64,000 nt of DNA from Brachionus plicatilis (taxonomy: Eukaryota; Rotifera; Eurotatoria; Ploima; Brachionidae), in contig QEOQ01000710.1 of assembly GCA_010279815.1 (NCBI GenBank), positions 91,637 to 155,636 of the forward strand, read 5' to 3'. Positions 19,865 to 31,785 of the stretch are shown here, in pieces. Position numbers and translations under genes: made by a program. Under the pieces are notes generated by a model. It was not told the origin of the DNA. It was given only the letters and a program-made list of their open reading frames with translations, and ran no database searches. Positions within the stretch are counted from its first letter, which is position 1, and every line of letters begins with the position of its first letter.

Positions 19865-22800
19865 TTTTTTTATTTAAATTTTTTTAAACCATAAAATAAA
19901 ATAGTAAATTTAATCTTAGATTTAGCTGTTTTATTTATCTCATCGAAAAATCGAACACCTCTAAAACAAATAATATTCGATAAGACATTCAAACATTATC
20001 AAATTTTAATTTAGAATTTTATTTTTGGATTGTAAATAAAAAGCTACAGCACATTTTCATTACACCATATTACAATTTTATAAAAAGTTCACTTTCAAAT
20101 TTAAAATATTACGATCAATTTGATTAAGTTTTCCCATACTTTGGAAAATTAAACAAGTTTTTTGAAAATATGAGAACAATAAAAGCTGATATTTTTATGT
20201 TTCAATTTGATTAGTGGCCCAGTTGTTGCTAAAACAAATAAGCTGCATTTTAATTTTCCGAACAATCCTAATTCCATTTAAAAATAAATAAAAATTTGGA
20301 AGAAAAAGATAAAAGAAATGGAGACCAATTCTGGAATCCTAACATCTAGCCTTAGGCTCGAATTTCTAAAATACTTAGCCTGGTAGACTGGTCTGGTAAA
20401 GTTGGTAACAGTCTTCATGTAATAATTTCAAATAACTTAAATTTATTAAATTTTTTAAGCTTTTAAAAGAACCAAAATATTAAAAAAAAATATGGAGTAA
20501 TGGAAAGCGGTATGCCGCGCCATTCCATATGACAATTGTTTATTTTTTTGCTTATTTTTATTAAGTTAAATATTTTTAAACTAATTCAAGTTTATAAAAT
20601 TGCTTAGTTTTTTCAATTTTTATTTTCATCGTCTAAATAAAATTCTATTTTGTATAAATTATGTAACATTAGTATTAGTATAAAAAAAAATTCAAATATC
20701 TCAAAATATGTGAAATCTCCTTTTTTTACTTTTATTTATTGGATAAAAAATGATATTTAACAAATTATTACATAATTTTTTATTTTTTTTAAATATTTTT
20801 TTGGAAAGATCTAAATCATACTAACTAAAACATTCGTCAAAATATCATTCTTAGTCTAAACAATTTATTTTTAATCAAGCAAAAAAATTTAATAATTCTC
20901 TTTCTATTTGATGGTTTCTCAGATTATTCTAAATAAAAATTGAAAAAGAAAAGAAAGATATATAATAAGGCATATCACTTACTCGAGATATGAATTTAAA
21001 TTATTATGTGAATTTGATTGATCCCAAGAATGGTCAGTAGATGCTTAGTTCGAATGAAAAATTTTTGTTTTGATACTATTAAAAAAATATTTCATTCGTT
21101 ATAACGCTTGTTCAGCGAGCGAATCTCGTTGCATATTACACTTTAAAATAATGAAATCATCGGAACAATTTAAATGTTTTACATTTAACATTTAAAACTT
21201 TTTTTAAATAGTATATTTTACATTTAACACTTAAAATTTTTATTGTTCCAAATTTCATAAAATTTTTGCAAAATTATAAGAATTCAACATAAAAATTTAC
21301 CAAGAAATTGCACAAAAATATGAAAATGTAAAAAATCAAAAATTGTTTGTATTTTTTCAAATACTCTCTTTATGTGATTCTCTATCTTTCGAAAAATTCT
21401 CAGAATCAAAACAGTAATTCATTCATTCATTTCATGAAATTTATTATATAAGTCAAACCGTTATTAAAGTAACTTAAATAAATTTATCTTTATTTTTTTA
21501 AAATAAACATTATGAAACGTCACGTTGATTTTATGTTGCCTTAAAAACATTTAATTTAATTTCTAAAAAAGAAAAATTCAAATTTCAATAATAGTTAATA
21601 TGTCGATTTTAGTTCAAAGAACCGTCAATTTTTTGGATAAATTTTGTCGAAAAAATTTTTTATTGACATTTTGAACTAGGTTTTTAATAAAGGTCATTTT
21701 GAACCTTATTAATTAATTATTAACTTTATTTTTTTAAAAGATATTTTTTAATAATTTAAATAATTAAAAATAATTTTTTTAAAGAAAACTTAAAAAAAAA
21801 TTTATTTAAACTAAACGAAAAATAGACAAGAATATTGTGTTCCTTTAAGAATGAAAATTTCGCTAATTTTGGCCAATTTATCTAATCTTAATTAGAATTT
21901 AAAAGAACCAAAATAGTTCAAATTTACGTGTTTTGGTTCAATTTACTTTGTATTTATAATTTTAAAGAAAATTACGCAATTTTAATTTAAATATATTTAG
22001 TTTTTTATGTGTTGATTTAAGTAAAATCTCGTAAAAAATGTAAAACTTTTACATTTTTGATAAATGATGATCCTTTAATAATGATAATAATAATATTAAT
22101 AATTAGCTACTGCAAGAAACTTGCGGAGAAGTCTTACACGGAAGGCTACTATGGTAGCTATTTACACCGTTTAAACAACAAAACATTAGGCTATTCATAA
22201 TTATCCTAATTTCGAAGAAAAATATTGTAGCTTTCCGTCCAATTACCAACTCTCAACGGATAGAATAAGTACAAGACATATCTATCCGACCTGCTTCACC
22301 TAACAAAATTCATTTTTTATCTATTTTATTAAATAATATCTATCGATACGAATTTTTGAGCTTTTATTTATCATTTATTACTTTGAAGAAGACTGTTTTT
22401 TCGAAAAATTTCTGGGTTAAAGTTTATTTAGTGTCTAATTTAGTTTTTTCTAGTGTTTAAATAATTTATTTAGGATCAATGTAAAAAATTTCTAAAATAG
22501 TTTTTCTAACACCATAATTTGATTTAATTAGTTCATAAAATATTAGCTATAGTACCGAAATATTAATTGATTAAATTAATGATATGTTGTAGTTCTCTCA
22601 ATAACTACAACACCGACTCTATTCTACTTAAATGTCTATAGTTTCGCAGTGCAATACTATGATCTCATGAACTTAGCAAGTTGATAGCATTTAACACTGT
22701 GTAAAATATTAGACATGCGCCATTAGAAGAAAAACTTTGAAATTATTATTTTTTTCTTTTCTTTTCTCCATTTTTCTTTATTATCAGTTTAGGCTAGAAG

Positions 22801-22911
22801 TGGCCATTTATTAATAAAGTTATTATTATTATTTAATTTCTTTTATTATTTGTGTTATAACCGCGAACCACTAGATCATAACAGATCCGGAAAGAATTAT
22901 TTATTTTTTTA
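19865..22911. other. 3-kb gene-free region
   Basis: No gene supported. Bases about 22075-22330 and 22560-22850 are less AT-rich blocks. The first begins with a (TAA)n run and the second ends GGCCATTTATTAATAAAG then (TTA)n, so they look like two retroposon ends with microsatellite tails facing outward. The rest (19.9-22.0 kb) is very AT-rich and featureless to me. Confidence 0.45.
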
Positions 22912-23044
22912 AGGTTTATAATAGATAAAACAATTTATATGGTGACAACATCTCAATCAGACATATGGAACAATGAATCAACCAAAACTTCATCTAAAGC
23001 GTATTTAAATACAACCAGTTGGACCGATTTTGATAGTTACTTAA

Positions 23045-23670
23045 CACTAGAAGCACCAACGAGTCAAAATGACTCTTTTACGATTTTTGGTCGCTAAAAT
23101 CAAAGTCAATTTTTGTTATTTTAGCATAAATTTTTTTTATCAGCATAAAAATAAGAATAACTTTCTAAATTAACTAAATTTAAATTCAAAAAAATTTGCC
23201 TTTGTGCCAAACCAAGTATATACTACTAGAAGCACCAACGAGTCAAAATGACTCTTTTTTCGGTGTTTGGCCGCTAAAGTCTAAGTATTTTTTTTTTGAG
23301 CATGATTTTTTTTCAGCATTAAAAATAAGAATATATAATAATTTTCTAAATTCAAATAAAAAAAATTTGTTCAAATTCGTTTATGTGGTAATTATAAAGC
23401 GACAAATTTTTGTTCAAAATGTAAAAAAGCAGGGTGTAGATATTGTACAAAAGAAATAGAGAGTATTTGTAAAAATTGTGATTGACCATGGATATTTTAT
23501 AAAGCCTAAAAAAAGACTAAAATTTATTAATTTACTATTTTTTTTCAATTAATTTAATAATTTAAATAAATTTGAACATAAAATATATGATTTATTCCTT
23601 AATTTTCATAACGAGTCAAAATGACTCGTTTTGGTGCTTCTAGTAGTTTGAAATTTTGGTGCTTCTAGTG
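23045..23670. mobile_element. piggyBac-type element at a TTAA site, internally deleted
   Basis: Both ends read CACTAGAAGCACCA inward, each flanked by TTAA (23041-23044 and 23671-23674), the exact target duplication of piggyBac elements. Sub-terminal copies of AGAAGCACCA with the palindrome ACGAGTCAAAATGACTCGT lie at about 23059, 23224 and 23610. Inside, 23360-23485 is open for 42 codons and reads RLCGNYKATNFCSKCKKAGC then RYCTKE...CKNC and stop, matching the Cys-rich C-terminal domain of piggyBac transposases. The catalytic part is gone, so the copy is non-autonomous. It sits within the SWIM-domain relic. Confidence 0.92.
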
Positions 23671-23972
23671 TTAAAGTGGTGTGGTACACATTTAATAATT
23701 ACCATCAACGTGAATCTTGGGAATCTAGTCAATGTAGTTGTCCATATTGGAAAAAACACTTTATTTGTAAACATGTCATTGGGATTGCATGCTCACTTTC
23801 TTTATTTGAAATATTTCCAAGTTAAGACCTGGGTATTGAAAAAATCACAAGAGAGGAAGAAGAAAAAGATGTGCTCCAGCGTTACAAAGAAATTCGTTTG
23901 GACCTCTAAATTCAGCACTTATTAACAATACAGTTCCATCTACTTCAACAGCTTTACAAGTAACAAATGAAC

Positions 23973-24561
23973 TAGTGTTGGGAACCGTACAAGCGGCCAT
24001 TGATGCGGCCAAAAATTTATTAAACCGCGAACAAGACCGCCTAGACGGACGGTTATAAAGGCGGACGGTCACTTTGGCGGCCAGGCCGGTGGCCAAAAAT
24101 TTGGACCGCGAAGTTGGCCGGCCAAATCAAAGACGGAAGCCGAAATTTGCGATCAAACCATATGAGCGAAAAAAATTTCCTTAAGAGTAAAAAAATTGGC
24201 AAAAATTTTTTTTAATAGAAAATGCCAAATATTCTTAAAAAAAAATCATTTTTCTTGAAAAAGCTAAATTTTTGAATTTATTTTTCTTGATTAGAGTTCA
24301 GGGATTTGTATGTAATATTTGAAAATTGTTCGTTTCTTTAAATTAAAAACTTAAAAGAACATCAAAAATTTTTTACCGCTGATTTTGTCTGACCGCCAAA
24401 GTGGCCGTCCGTTTTAGGGCTGGCCGTACTTTTGGCCGTCCGTCTATGTTTTGGCCGGTCAACTTCGCGGTCCAAATTTTTGGCCGCCGGCCTGGCTGCC
24501 AAAGTGGCCGCCTTATTTTGCCGCGTTCGGACCGGCCAGGCTTGGCCGCCGCCCAACACTA
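23973..24561. mobile_element. GC-rich hAT-type foldback with 8-bp target duplication
   Basis: 589 bp starting TAGTGTTGGG and ending with its complement, flanked on both sides by AAATGAAC (23965-23972 and 24562-24569). An 8-bp duplication plus a yAGTGTTGGG end fits hAT. Sub-terminal regions are packed with GGCCAAAA/CCGGCC motifs and are by far the most GC-rich DNA nearby; the middle 200 bp is AT-rich. It has no coding capacity: open frames over its arms are by-products. Removing it rejoins the AT-hook tail of the host relic. Confidence 0.93.
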
Positions 24562-24679
24562 AAATGAACCTGCTCCTTAGAAGCCAGGAAGGCCTAGAAA
24601 AGTAGTAGAAACTCAAACACCAGCTGTTGAAACTCAAGCTAAAAAAAGAAGAAGACCAAAAAAAATTTGCCTTGAATAA

Positions 24680-25208
24680 TACTCTTCTATTTGTTTTTTT
24701 TCTTTATTTTTTTCATTTTCGATTATGTACTAGATAAATTGAATTGGACATTAAATGAATTATTTTTGGTATTTTTTTTATGTATTTTATTCAATTAAAT
24801 TAGACACTGAATATAAAGTAATCCAAAACTTTTTCTTTTTATTTATAAAATATAAATACAAACCCAGTTTTTACTATTTCTCTCTTGAAAATCGAAATCA
24901 ACTTCAGAATTGGGTCATTGTCTTGATGCAAAAAAGATGTAAAAAAGCTTAAAAAAATTCCTTAAAAAGTTAATCAATTTATTCGGTAAAATCGCATCAA
25001 TTTTAAACACAGAAATTTCATTTAAATTTAAGTTTGTATTTATTTAAATTGTTTAAGACTTTTTTATCCATAAAAAAACTAAAAAAACATTTTAAAAGTA
25101 AATTTTAAAAAAATCCGGATTAATTATTTTTATTTGAGATGGTAAACAAAGATTTCATTAAAATTAAAGACTAATTTTAGGAACAAAAAATTCTAAATTT
25201 AAAAAAAA
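24680..25208. other. Gene-free stretch, 3' side of the ENT gene
   Basis: Very AT-rich spacer, with the presumed 3' UTR of the transporter on the minus strand. A 65-codon open frame at 24755-24952 has no recognisable features. Confidence 0.4.
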
Positions 25209-28200
25209 TCATTTCTTCAAAACAATGTATTCCAGCACTTTGGTAAATTGCAGACCAGTAGCAACACCAAACGCCAACATTAATGCAGCTATCATGGACA
25301 CAGTTCCTTTGTGCTCATCCTCAACAAGATTTGGAGTATACATCATCAGTAAACTGGTAAAATAGCCAAATAAAAATGGTGAGACGAAACAAATAGCCCA
25401 ATAGACATAATCATTTGTAATCAAAATGGGTATACGGTGAACGGCATCTGGTTGATAATTTGATACTGAAAACAACACAAAAACTAATACTGCTCTAATA
25501 ATAACTGGAATAGGGATCCATTTTGGTCCAGGTTTGCGCACAATTTTAGGCAACATGTTACCAAACAAAACAAGGAAATTGAATGTTAAAAAAACAACAA
25601 CATCTAAAAATAAGTCATCTCCTACAATAAAATCAGGGCTATTTTTTCTTATGCCAAGCTGAAATACAGGAAACACTGCTAGGGTACTGAAAAAATTTAG
25701 CCAAATACAAAACAAGTGTAAGCCTGTTTTCTTTAGCAATCTCAAATACGGAACTGGCTTGTTTTCGGTGTCGCCAGATTTTGATACACTTTGTTGCTTT
25801 TTTTCTTCATCTAATTTGACACAATATTTGTAAAATTTCTTCATAAATTTAGTTAATTTTGATTATTGTCACAATTTTGATCAGAACTTACTGTTCGGTG
25901 CATCAGAAAGTAACCAACTAATGCCAACATTACCATGACATATGCAGCCAAAAAATAATATATAGCTGCCAATCTCAAATTACTTGTGACTTTTAAAAAA
26001 TAATGTTTACAAATCAATTCAACAATTTAAACAAAAAATCTACTTTGTTTTGAAAAAATACTTGCCAAAGCAGTGAAACAACCGGCAACATTCTAAAAAA
26101 AAGAATTAAGTTAATGTGATAAAAATTAAAGTAAATATTCAATAAATAAATAAATATGGAATCAATAGATATTTTCATTAGTTGATTTTTGTCTGATTAA
26201 TATTTACAAATAAGTCAAAAAATTTTATTTAATTAAAAATAATCATTTGAAAAATTGGTCATATTTTTTAGACTAGAAAAATTTAAAGTTTAAACAAACT
26301 AAATAGCTGGAAAAAAATTATTCAACTTTTCATTATTTAAAAAGAAATAAAAATTTTAACAAAAAGATTGAAATTATTTTAATGTAATTAAAAAATTTTA
26401 TTAATTGATTGATATAAAAATTTCAACTTAAAATAAAAATGAAAATTTTTTTATTTTCTTTTGCCATTATTTTACATCATAATCTAGTTTGAAATTTATC
26501 TTGAAAAGTTATGAAGTTACTTATTAAAGTTACTACTTTTAAAAGTAAGACCAGCCTAAAAAAACATAAAACTTCAATAATTCGAATTTTGGTCAATGTA
26601 ATGTAATAATTAGAAAACTTAACCGAATGGTGAAAAAATTTTAAAAAAAGCTCATTACAAAAAAATTATCAATTGTAATAGAACATCATAGATATTACAG
26701 ATTATTTATAAAATTAATTTATAATAAAAAAATAGAGATACCTCTAAAAATCCTATTTTCAAATGAAAGGACTTAAAAAAGTCTATTCTCTAATGTTTGA
26801 TGTATTTTGATTTTTTTCCTTCAAGTTTTTACTATAAACGAATTAAAAAAGGAAAGAATAATAAAAATTCACTGCATTCAAGCTTTCTATCTACAATAAT
26901 ATAAATTCAATTTTTATGGATCTTGCTAAAAAATTTAAAAGATTTGATTTAAATTTTACAATGTTTAATTTTTCTAATTAATCAAAACTATTATTTTATT
27001 TTTTAAAGAAATTGACTTTTTATACAATTTAAATAAATAAATGAAGTATTGATCAGTCTTTTATACAAGGGCACTAGCCCGTTGATTAGCCTTGAAATTG
27101 AAAAATTGAAAAATTGAAAAAAGTTAATTCTCTAGTATTTGATGTCTTTTGATTTTTTTCCTACAAGTTTTTACTAGAAACGAATTGAATTAAGAAAGAA
27201 TAATAACAATTTATTTTTGTTTTCTTCAGACCATGTTTTTGAGAGTCAATGCTCGTCTTTTATATTTGAGTTTAATTTATGTCCGATTATAAAGGGTCCT
27301 ACAAAAAAAATCAAACTCAAATACAAATAAACTTGTTCAAAAAAAAATTTAATTTTTTAATTTTCTAATTTGAAAAACTTGCGTAGATAAATAAAAATTA
27401 TTTCATCATTATAATATTTAAAATATCCCAAAAACTTAGCATCCTAGACAAAAAGAAGTCACAGTTTTGGAAAGCTTTTGAAATTCTATACAGGAACAAA
27501 GGGGGTCAGGTTTTAAAAATAAAGAAAATAAATAAAAAAAATCTTGGTAAAAAACCAATTTAAGTTTTAAAACCAATAAAATTAAAAAAAAAGAACAAAT
27601 GGCATATTTAAACTATTAAAAATTTCAAAATTAAGGATTAGGAAATTTTCAAAATTTTGGGGCCAATGTTTCAGTAGGACACTTTAAAAATCAATCAATT
27701 TTAAATTAATAAAGATTTTTATTTTTTTAAAGAACAATAAAGTAAAGTTTGACGAATGGTTTTTGAGGTTTGGCCAAAAAAGTCAAAAGAACGGAAATGA
27801 TTATATTTATGAACTCAAAACTTTGACACTAAAATTATGCCGATTTATTCGTTTTGTATCTAAAATTCTGATTGCATCACTAAAAATACAAAACAAAAAA
27901 TTATTTTTCGTAATTTTTCAAGAAAATTTTATTTATGTTAAATTATTCTTTTGTGTGACAAATTTTCAATTATCTTTTTTTTTTTCTTTATTTTTTTATT
28001 TTTTTCAATTATCTAAAAAAATTATTAAAATCGAAAATGTTCTTTTTAGAAATGAAAATAAAGAAATAAATTTAAAAATGTGTTAGATGATTTTTTGACT
28101 GCAAAAAATTATTTAAAAAAATTCATTAAAAAAACTAGTTTTTGCTACCATTGTGAAGCATTCGCGCCTTTCCCTACGGGTAATCCTTGTTGTAGCTTAT

Positions 28201-29178
28201 TATTATTGTTAAATAATACTGAGCAAGAATATAATGACAATTAAGATGAAAGTAAAAAGTTTATTAAAGATGCATCTTTGACTTTAGGGAAAAATTGTTA
28301 AAAGCAAGTCAGATCTGACTTTGACTTTTGGCCAACTCTGAAAATAATATTTCATAAAAATTAAAAAAAAAAAATTTTCGACTTACATTTCCTAAAATAA
28401 TGGCATTTATGTATTCTTTTGGAAAAAAAGATGACACATAGAAGACGGATGAGTTCATTATACCAGTTGAAATAAACATGATGACAACCGAAACACAGAC
28501 TTGATAGAAAAACGAGACAGGCCCTTAGAAAAAATAAATAAATAAATTTAATTTAAAATTTTAAAATTAAGCTTACATTCAGACGAATCGACAACTGCCA
28601 GACCAATATGGTACAGCAGGACCACTGAGCAAAGCAACAAAGTGTATGGAATACGATTTTTTGGATTGCTATTTTAGGCCCGAAATATTATTTTATTAAA
28701 TAAAAATTAATTTTGAAATTTTTTAGTCTATTATACCCTCCAAAACTAATTATAATGTTCACCAAGTTCATAATTACATTCGTCAATTGCCCTAAATTAG
28801 TTATGTAAAATGCAAAATCGACTCTATAGGTCGAATTCGGCTCTAAATGTTCCGTGTTCAGCTTATACTCTGTAAAATACTTGAAAAAAATAAGATAAAA
28901 ATTATTTTTTTATTAAATTGAGGAAAAAAATATACAGCCATGGCATTAATGAAGACATTCCACGGGAGTAAACACCCGATTCCGAACAGCATCATTGTAA
29001 AATAGACCAAATTGTAATGGTCATGTACCACTGGTCCATTTGTGGCACCAATAAATGCAACTTGATGAGTCTCATCTAATTTTTTATTTCCTAGTTCCGA
29101 TGCATCAAGCAATGGTTGCATTGACTTCTCGTCTCGGTTCGGCGATGTCCCATCTTCGTACTCTTTCTCTACACCCAT
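25209..29178 (-). CDS. Equilibrative nucleoside transporter (SLC29 family), seven exons
   Basis: Exons (minus) 29178-28936, 28879-28737, 28668-28577, 28523-28387, 26092-26062, 25989-25892 and 25838-25209 join in frame to 457 residues, the usual ENT length of about 450-480. The N-terminus is acidic and cytosolic (MGVEKEYEDGTSPNRDE), followed by TM1 with FGIGCLLPWNVFINAM, the ENT hallmark at the first membrane helix. Later blocks: FYITNLGQLTNVIMNL, GIMNSSVFYVSSFFPKEY, AIILGNVAGCFTALA, and a large loop with FYKYCVKLDEEKK before the last five helices. Eleven membrane helices are expected with this topology. It moves nucleosides down their gradient across the plasma membrane. All donors read GT and all acceptors AG; exon 5 is only 31 nt. 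Intron 4 is about 2.3 kb and has expanded with repeats. The stop is TGA after VLEYIVLKK. Intact; family certain, substrate specificity not. Confidence 0.93.
26788..26873. repeat. Direct repeat copy 1 in the ENT intron
   Basis: About 85 bp (TTGATGTATTTTGATTTTTT ... GGAAAGAATAATAA) repeated at 27126-27211 with about 90 percent identity by eye. Both copies lie in intron 4 of the transporter. The TTCTCTARTRTTTGATG start is shared. Confidence 0.7.
27126..27211. repeat. Direct repeat copy 2 in the ENT intron
   Basis: Partner of 26788-26873, spaced about 340 bp. May be two fragments of one transposon family or a local duplication; no target duplication was found. Confidence 0.7.
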
Positions 29179-30304
29179 TCTGGTTTATCTAAATTTTGAG
29201 CAAACTAATCAACACATGGTTTAAATAGTTGAAATAAAAAAAAAGAGGGAATATTTTTAAATTATTAGTTGAAAATTTAAGTATATAAACTAGTTGTTTT
29301 TTTTTCTATTTCGCATAATTTGAATCTATTATGGCTAGTATAGTTGTAGACTAGTATTTTCGAATTTTGCAAGCGCCGAGATATTTTTTGGCCAAACAAA
29401 AAACCTAGATAAATTATGCTTTAACTAAGCGTAAACAAATAGCAGAGAAAATTTTAGATAAAAGATTAAATTTTGAGTCGATTCCAAGAAAATAAATAAA
29501 TTATTAAAATCGGATTTTAAAAATTTTCCAAACAAAACAAGCTAAGGCAGTTGAGAAAACAATCAAAATACGATTGTTTAAATCAAATAAAAATTACTTT
29601 AAAACTTTTCTTGACTACGTCAAAAAAACATTAATTTATTAATTTTTTTTAACTTTCTCTAATTGTATTACAAATAAAAAAATAATTTTTTTTTTCTTTT
29701 TTAAAAGATAGGTTGAAAAATTAATAAAAAAAAAATTTTTTAACAGGTGTGCATCATTTTCGTTATTTTAAAATAATTAGAAAATAATTGGAGATGTATA
29801 AATCGCATAAAATTAATTAACTATGACATAGATGATAAGAAAGATGTTGATAATGTCCAGAGACTTTTGAAACCTTTTTTTTCAACAAAAAATTAATTAG
29901 AAATTTCATCTGCGAAATTTATCAAATAAATTTTTTTAATTTTTTCAAAGGAAATTAAATATTTTATTTAATTTTAAAAATTTAGTTAGCATGGAAATTT
30001 TAAGTAATAAAAAAATTATAACTTTGACATTCAATTTTTTTTTAGACTTTATGGCTTGAAAATTTTTTCGCTGATAATTATCAAAAAATGTTGTTTGGTT
30101 CATGATACTTGAATTAAAATTTTTAAAATTTATTTAAATATAGATTTGATATTGAAAAGTTTCTTATAAAAATCATATTGGACATTCTAGTCTTAGAGAA
30201 ATTTTACATCTCGTTTTAAAACAAACACTTAATCAAATTTAAAAATGGCATTTTTTTTTAATTGCGTAATTCAGCTTTTGTTAAATAAGAAAAAATTGCC
30301 ACAT

Positions 30305-30345
30305 GTTATTGAGTAATTAATTTTTAAAATTAATTACTCAATAAC
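30305..30345. repeat. Perfect 20-bp inverted repeat with one-base loop
   Basis: GTTATTGAGTAATTAATTTT, one T, then its exact complement. Forty-one bases with no mismatch, within non-coding DNA. It could be a cruciform or the junction left by an excised foldback element. Confidence 0.85.
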
Positions 30346-30599
30346 TTGATGAATCTTATTTTCCGGGGGCTTCTTTAAATTTTTCTTTAATTAAATTTTA
30401 TGACACAATATCCATTTTTGTTAAATTTTCCCTAAATTCTTTTAAAAATGAGTATCATATGCCAAAAGAAGTTTATTATTGGAAATAATTCATTATTTCA
30501 ATGATAAACTAGATAATTGTAATTTTTTTACATTTTTTTAATGATTTTTTAAACTAAAAGCAATTTTCATTTTAAAAAATTTACATTGAAAATAGTAAG

Positions 30600-30868
30600 T
30601 TTAAAGGTCCTAAATTAAAATCCAAGTAATTAAAATTAAAGTCAAATTCCGGACTTAAAATTTTTTTTTAAAGTCGAACTTTGACTTAAAAATCAAGTCA
30701 TTTTTAAGTCAAAGTTAATATTTGAGTTTTTACCGTCCCATGCAGTGATGATCACGGTCAAATGAATTTTTGTCGTTCCAGGTAGTTATTGTAGCGACCT
30801 ACTTAAAGTCCAAGTCCGAACTTTAATTTGACTTTAGACTTGAGACTTTTATATAACTTTGGAAAATA
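30600..30868. repeat. TTGACTT-repeat element fragment
   Basis: Dense AAGTCAAA/TTTGACTT repeats on both sides of a unique centre (CCAGGTAGTTATTGTAGCG). The same centre occurs at about 47.69 kb, so the two are copies of one element. Ends correspond to the CAG-AGTTG type of terminal sequence, but are worn here. Confidence 0.65.
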
Positions 30869-31274
30869 GCATATCTTACATTAAATTATTCAACAAAAAT
30901 TTTTTTAATATTTTTTTATGAGAAAAAAAAGTTGCAAATTTTCACATATAGGTTACTTTTTTAATTTTATTTTTTCTTAATTTTAATTTCTAATTCTAGA
31001 GAAAATCAAGTTAAATTTATCTTAATTAAAAATTTCGTGATATATTTCTTAAACACTATTGAAACTTTGAATTTTTCGCGTTAGCTTAAAAAAAAGCGCT
31101 CAAACCATAACAATGCTCTTGACAATAAAAAAAATTTTATCGTTGAAAATTTTACCAAAATATAACTCACTTTTAAAAGAATCTATCTTTAGAAAATAAT
31201 AAATAAAATTATATGCGAAATTTTTTCTTTAGTTGGCTTTCGACCTTTTATTGCTATTTAAAACAAGGGCATCA

Positions 31275-31785
31275 TGAAGTTGATGATCAATTCAAAATAT
31301 CATTTCAATTCAAAGAGTTAATCTTTAGATATTGAAATTTATCTTTAAATTTATTTAAATAATTTTAATGTAAAATGCTTTACATGCTATGTAGATTAAG
31401 AAAATAAAAAAAAATTTATTTCAAAAATATTCGTAGAAAAGATCGATATTTTCATTTTATTTCTTATTTGCAATTTTAATATTTGAAATTCATTTTTAAA
31501 TTTAATTTTAATTTTGAGTACAAGACACAAATATTTTTGAAAAAAAAAAAAAATTCAAAATAAATTCTACAAAAAATCAATTTAAAAAAAATTTAATTTT
31601 AAAATCGATTTTATCAATAGATTTCGAAAATGTTTTTTTTAATTATTTAATTTTTTGAATCTACATAACATGTTAAGCATGTTACATTAAAATTATTTAA
31701 ATAAATATAAAGATTAATTTTAATATCTAAAGTTAAACTCTTGGAATTGAAACGATATTTTGAATTGATCTTCAACTTCCAAGTG
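31275..31785. repeat. Foldback element, about 510 bp
   Basis: Arms of about 115 bp: GATCAATTCAAAATATCATT then CTTTACATGCTATGTAGATT at the left; their complements (ATCTACATAACATGTTAAGC then CGATATTTTGAATTGATC) at the right. Imperfect pairing. Same family as 11785-12215. Confidence 0.75.

Larger units (their letters stand above)
22912..24679 (+). pseudogene. SWIM-domain/AT-hook transposase relic (MULE-like), twice interrupted
   Basis: Pieces in order: SQSDIWNNESTKTSSKAYLN and TTSWTDFDSYL up to the TTAA at 23041. After the first insertion come VVWYTFNNYHQRESWESS and a SWIM zinc finger CSCPYWKKHFICKHV (23733-23774; Cys-x-Cys, then Cys-x-His). After frame changes: ITREEEEKDVLQR, RNSFGPLNSALINNT up to 23972. 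Following the second insertion: PAP, a stop, KPGRPRKVVETQTPAVETQA and KKRRRPKKICLE with TAA at 24679. GRPRK and RRRPKK are AT-hook-like. SWIM plus AT-hook at the C-terminus is the arrangement of Mutator-type transposases and their domesticated relatives. At least one in-frame stop and two frameshifts are present, so it is dead. The DDE core should lie upstream, but is not seen. Confidence 0.7.

Noticed and set aside
24362..24637. 91-codon minus-strand ORF rich in Pro/Arg/Lys
   Set aside because: Lies over the GC-rich arm of the hAT-type element at 23973-24561; repeated GGCC motifs create the open frame.
27763..28086. 107-codon plus-strand ORF in the ENT intron
   Set aside because: Phe/Lys/Asn/Ile-dominated sequence typical of AT-rich DNA, no domain, and it lies within an intron of a well-supported gene.
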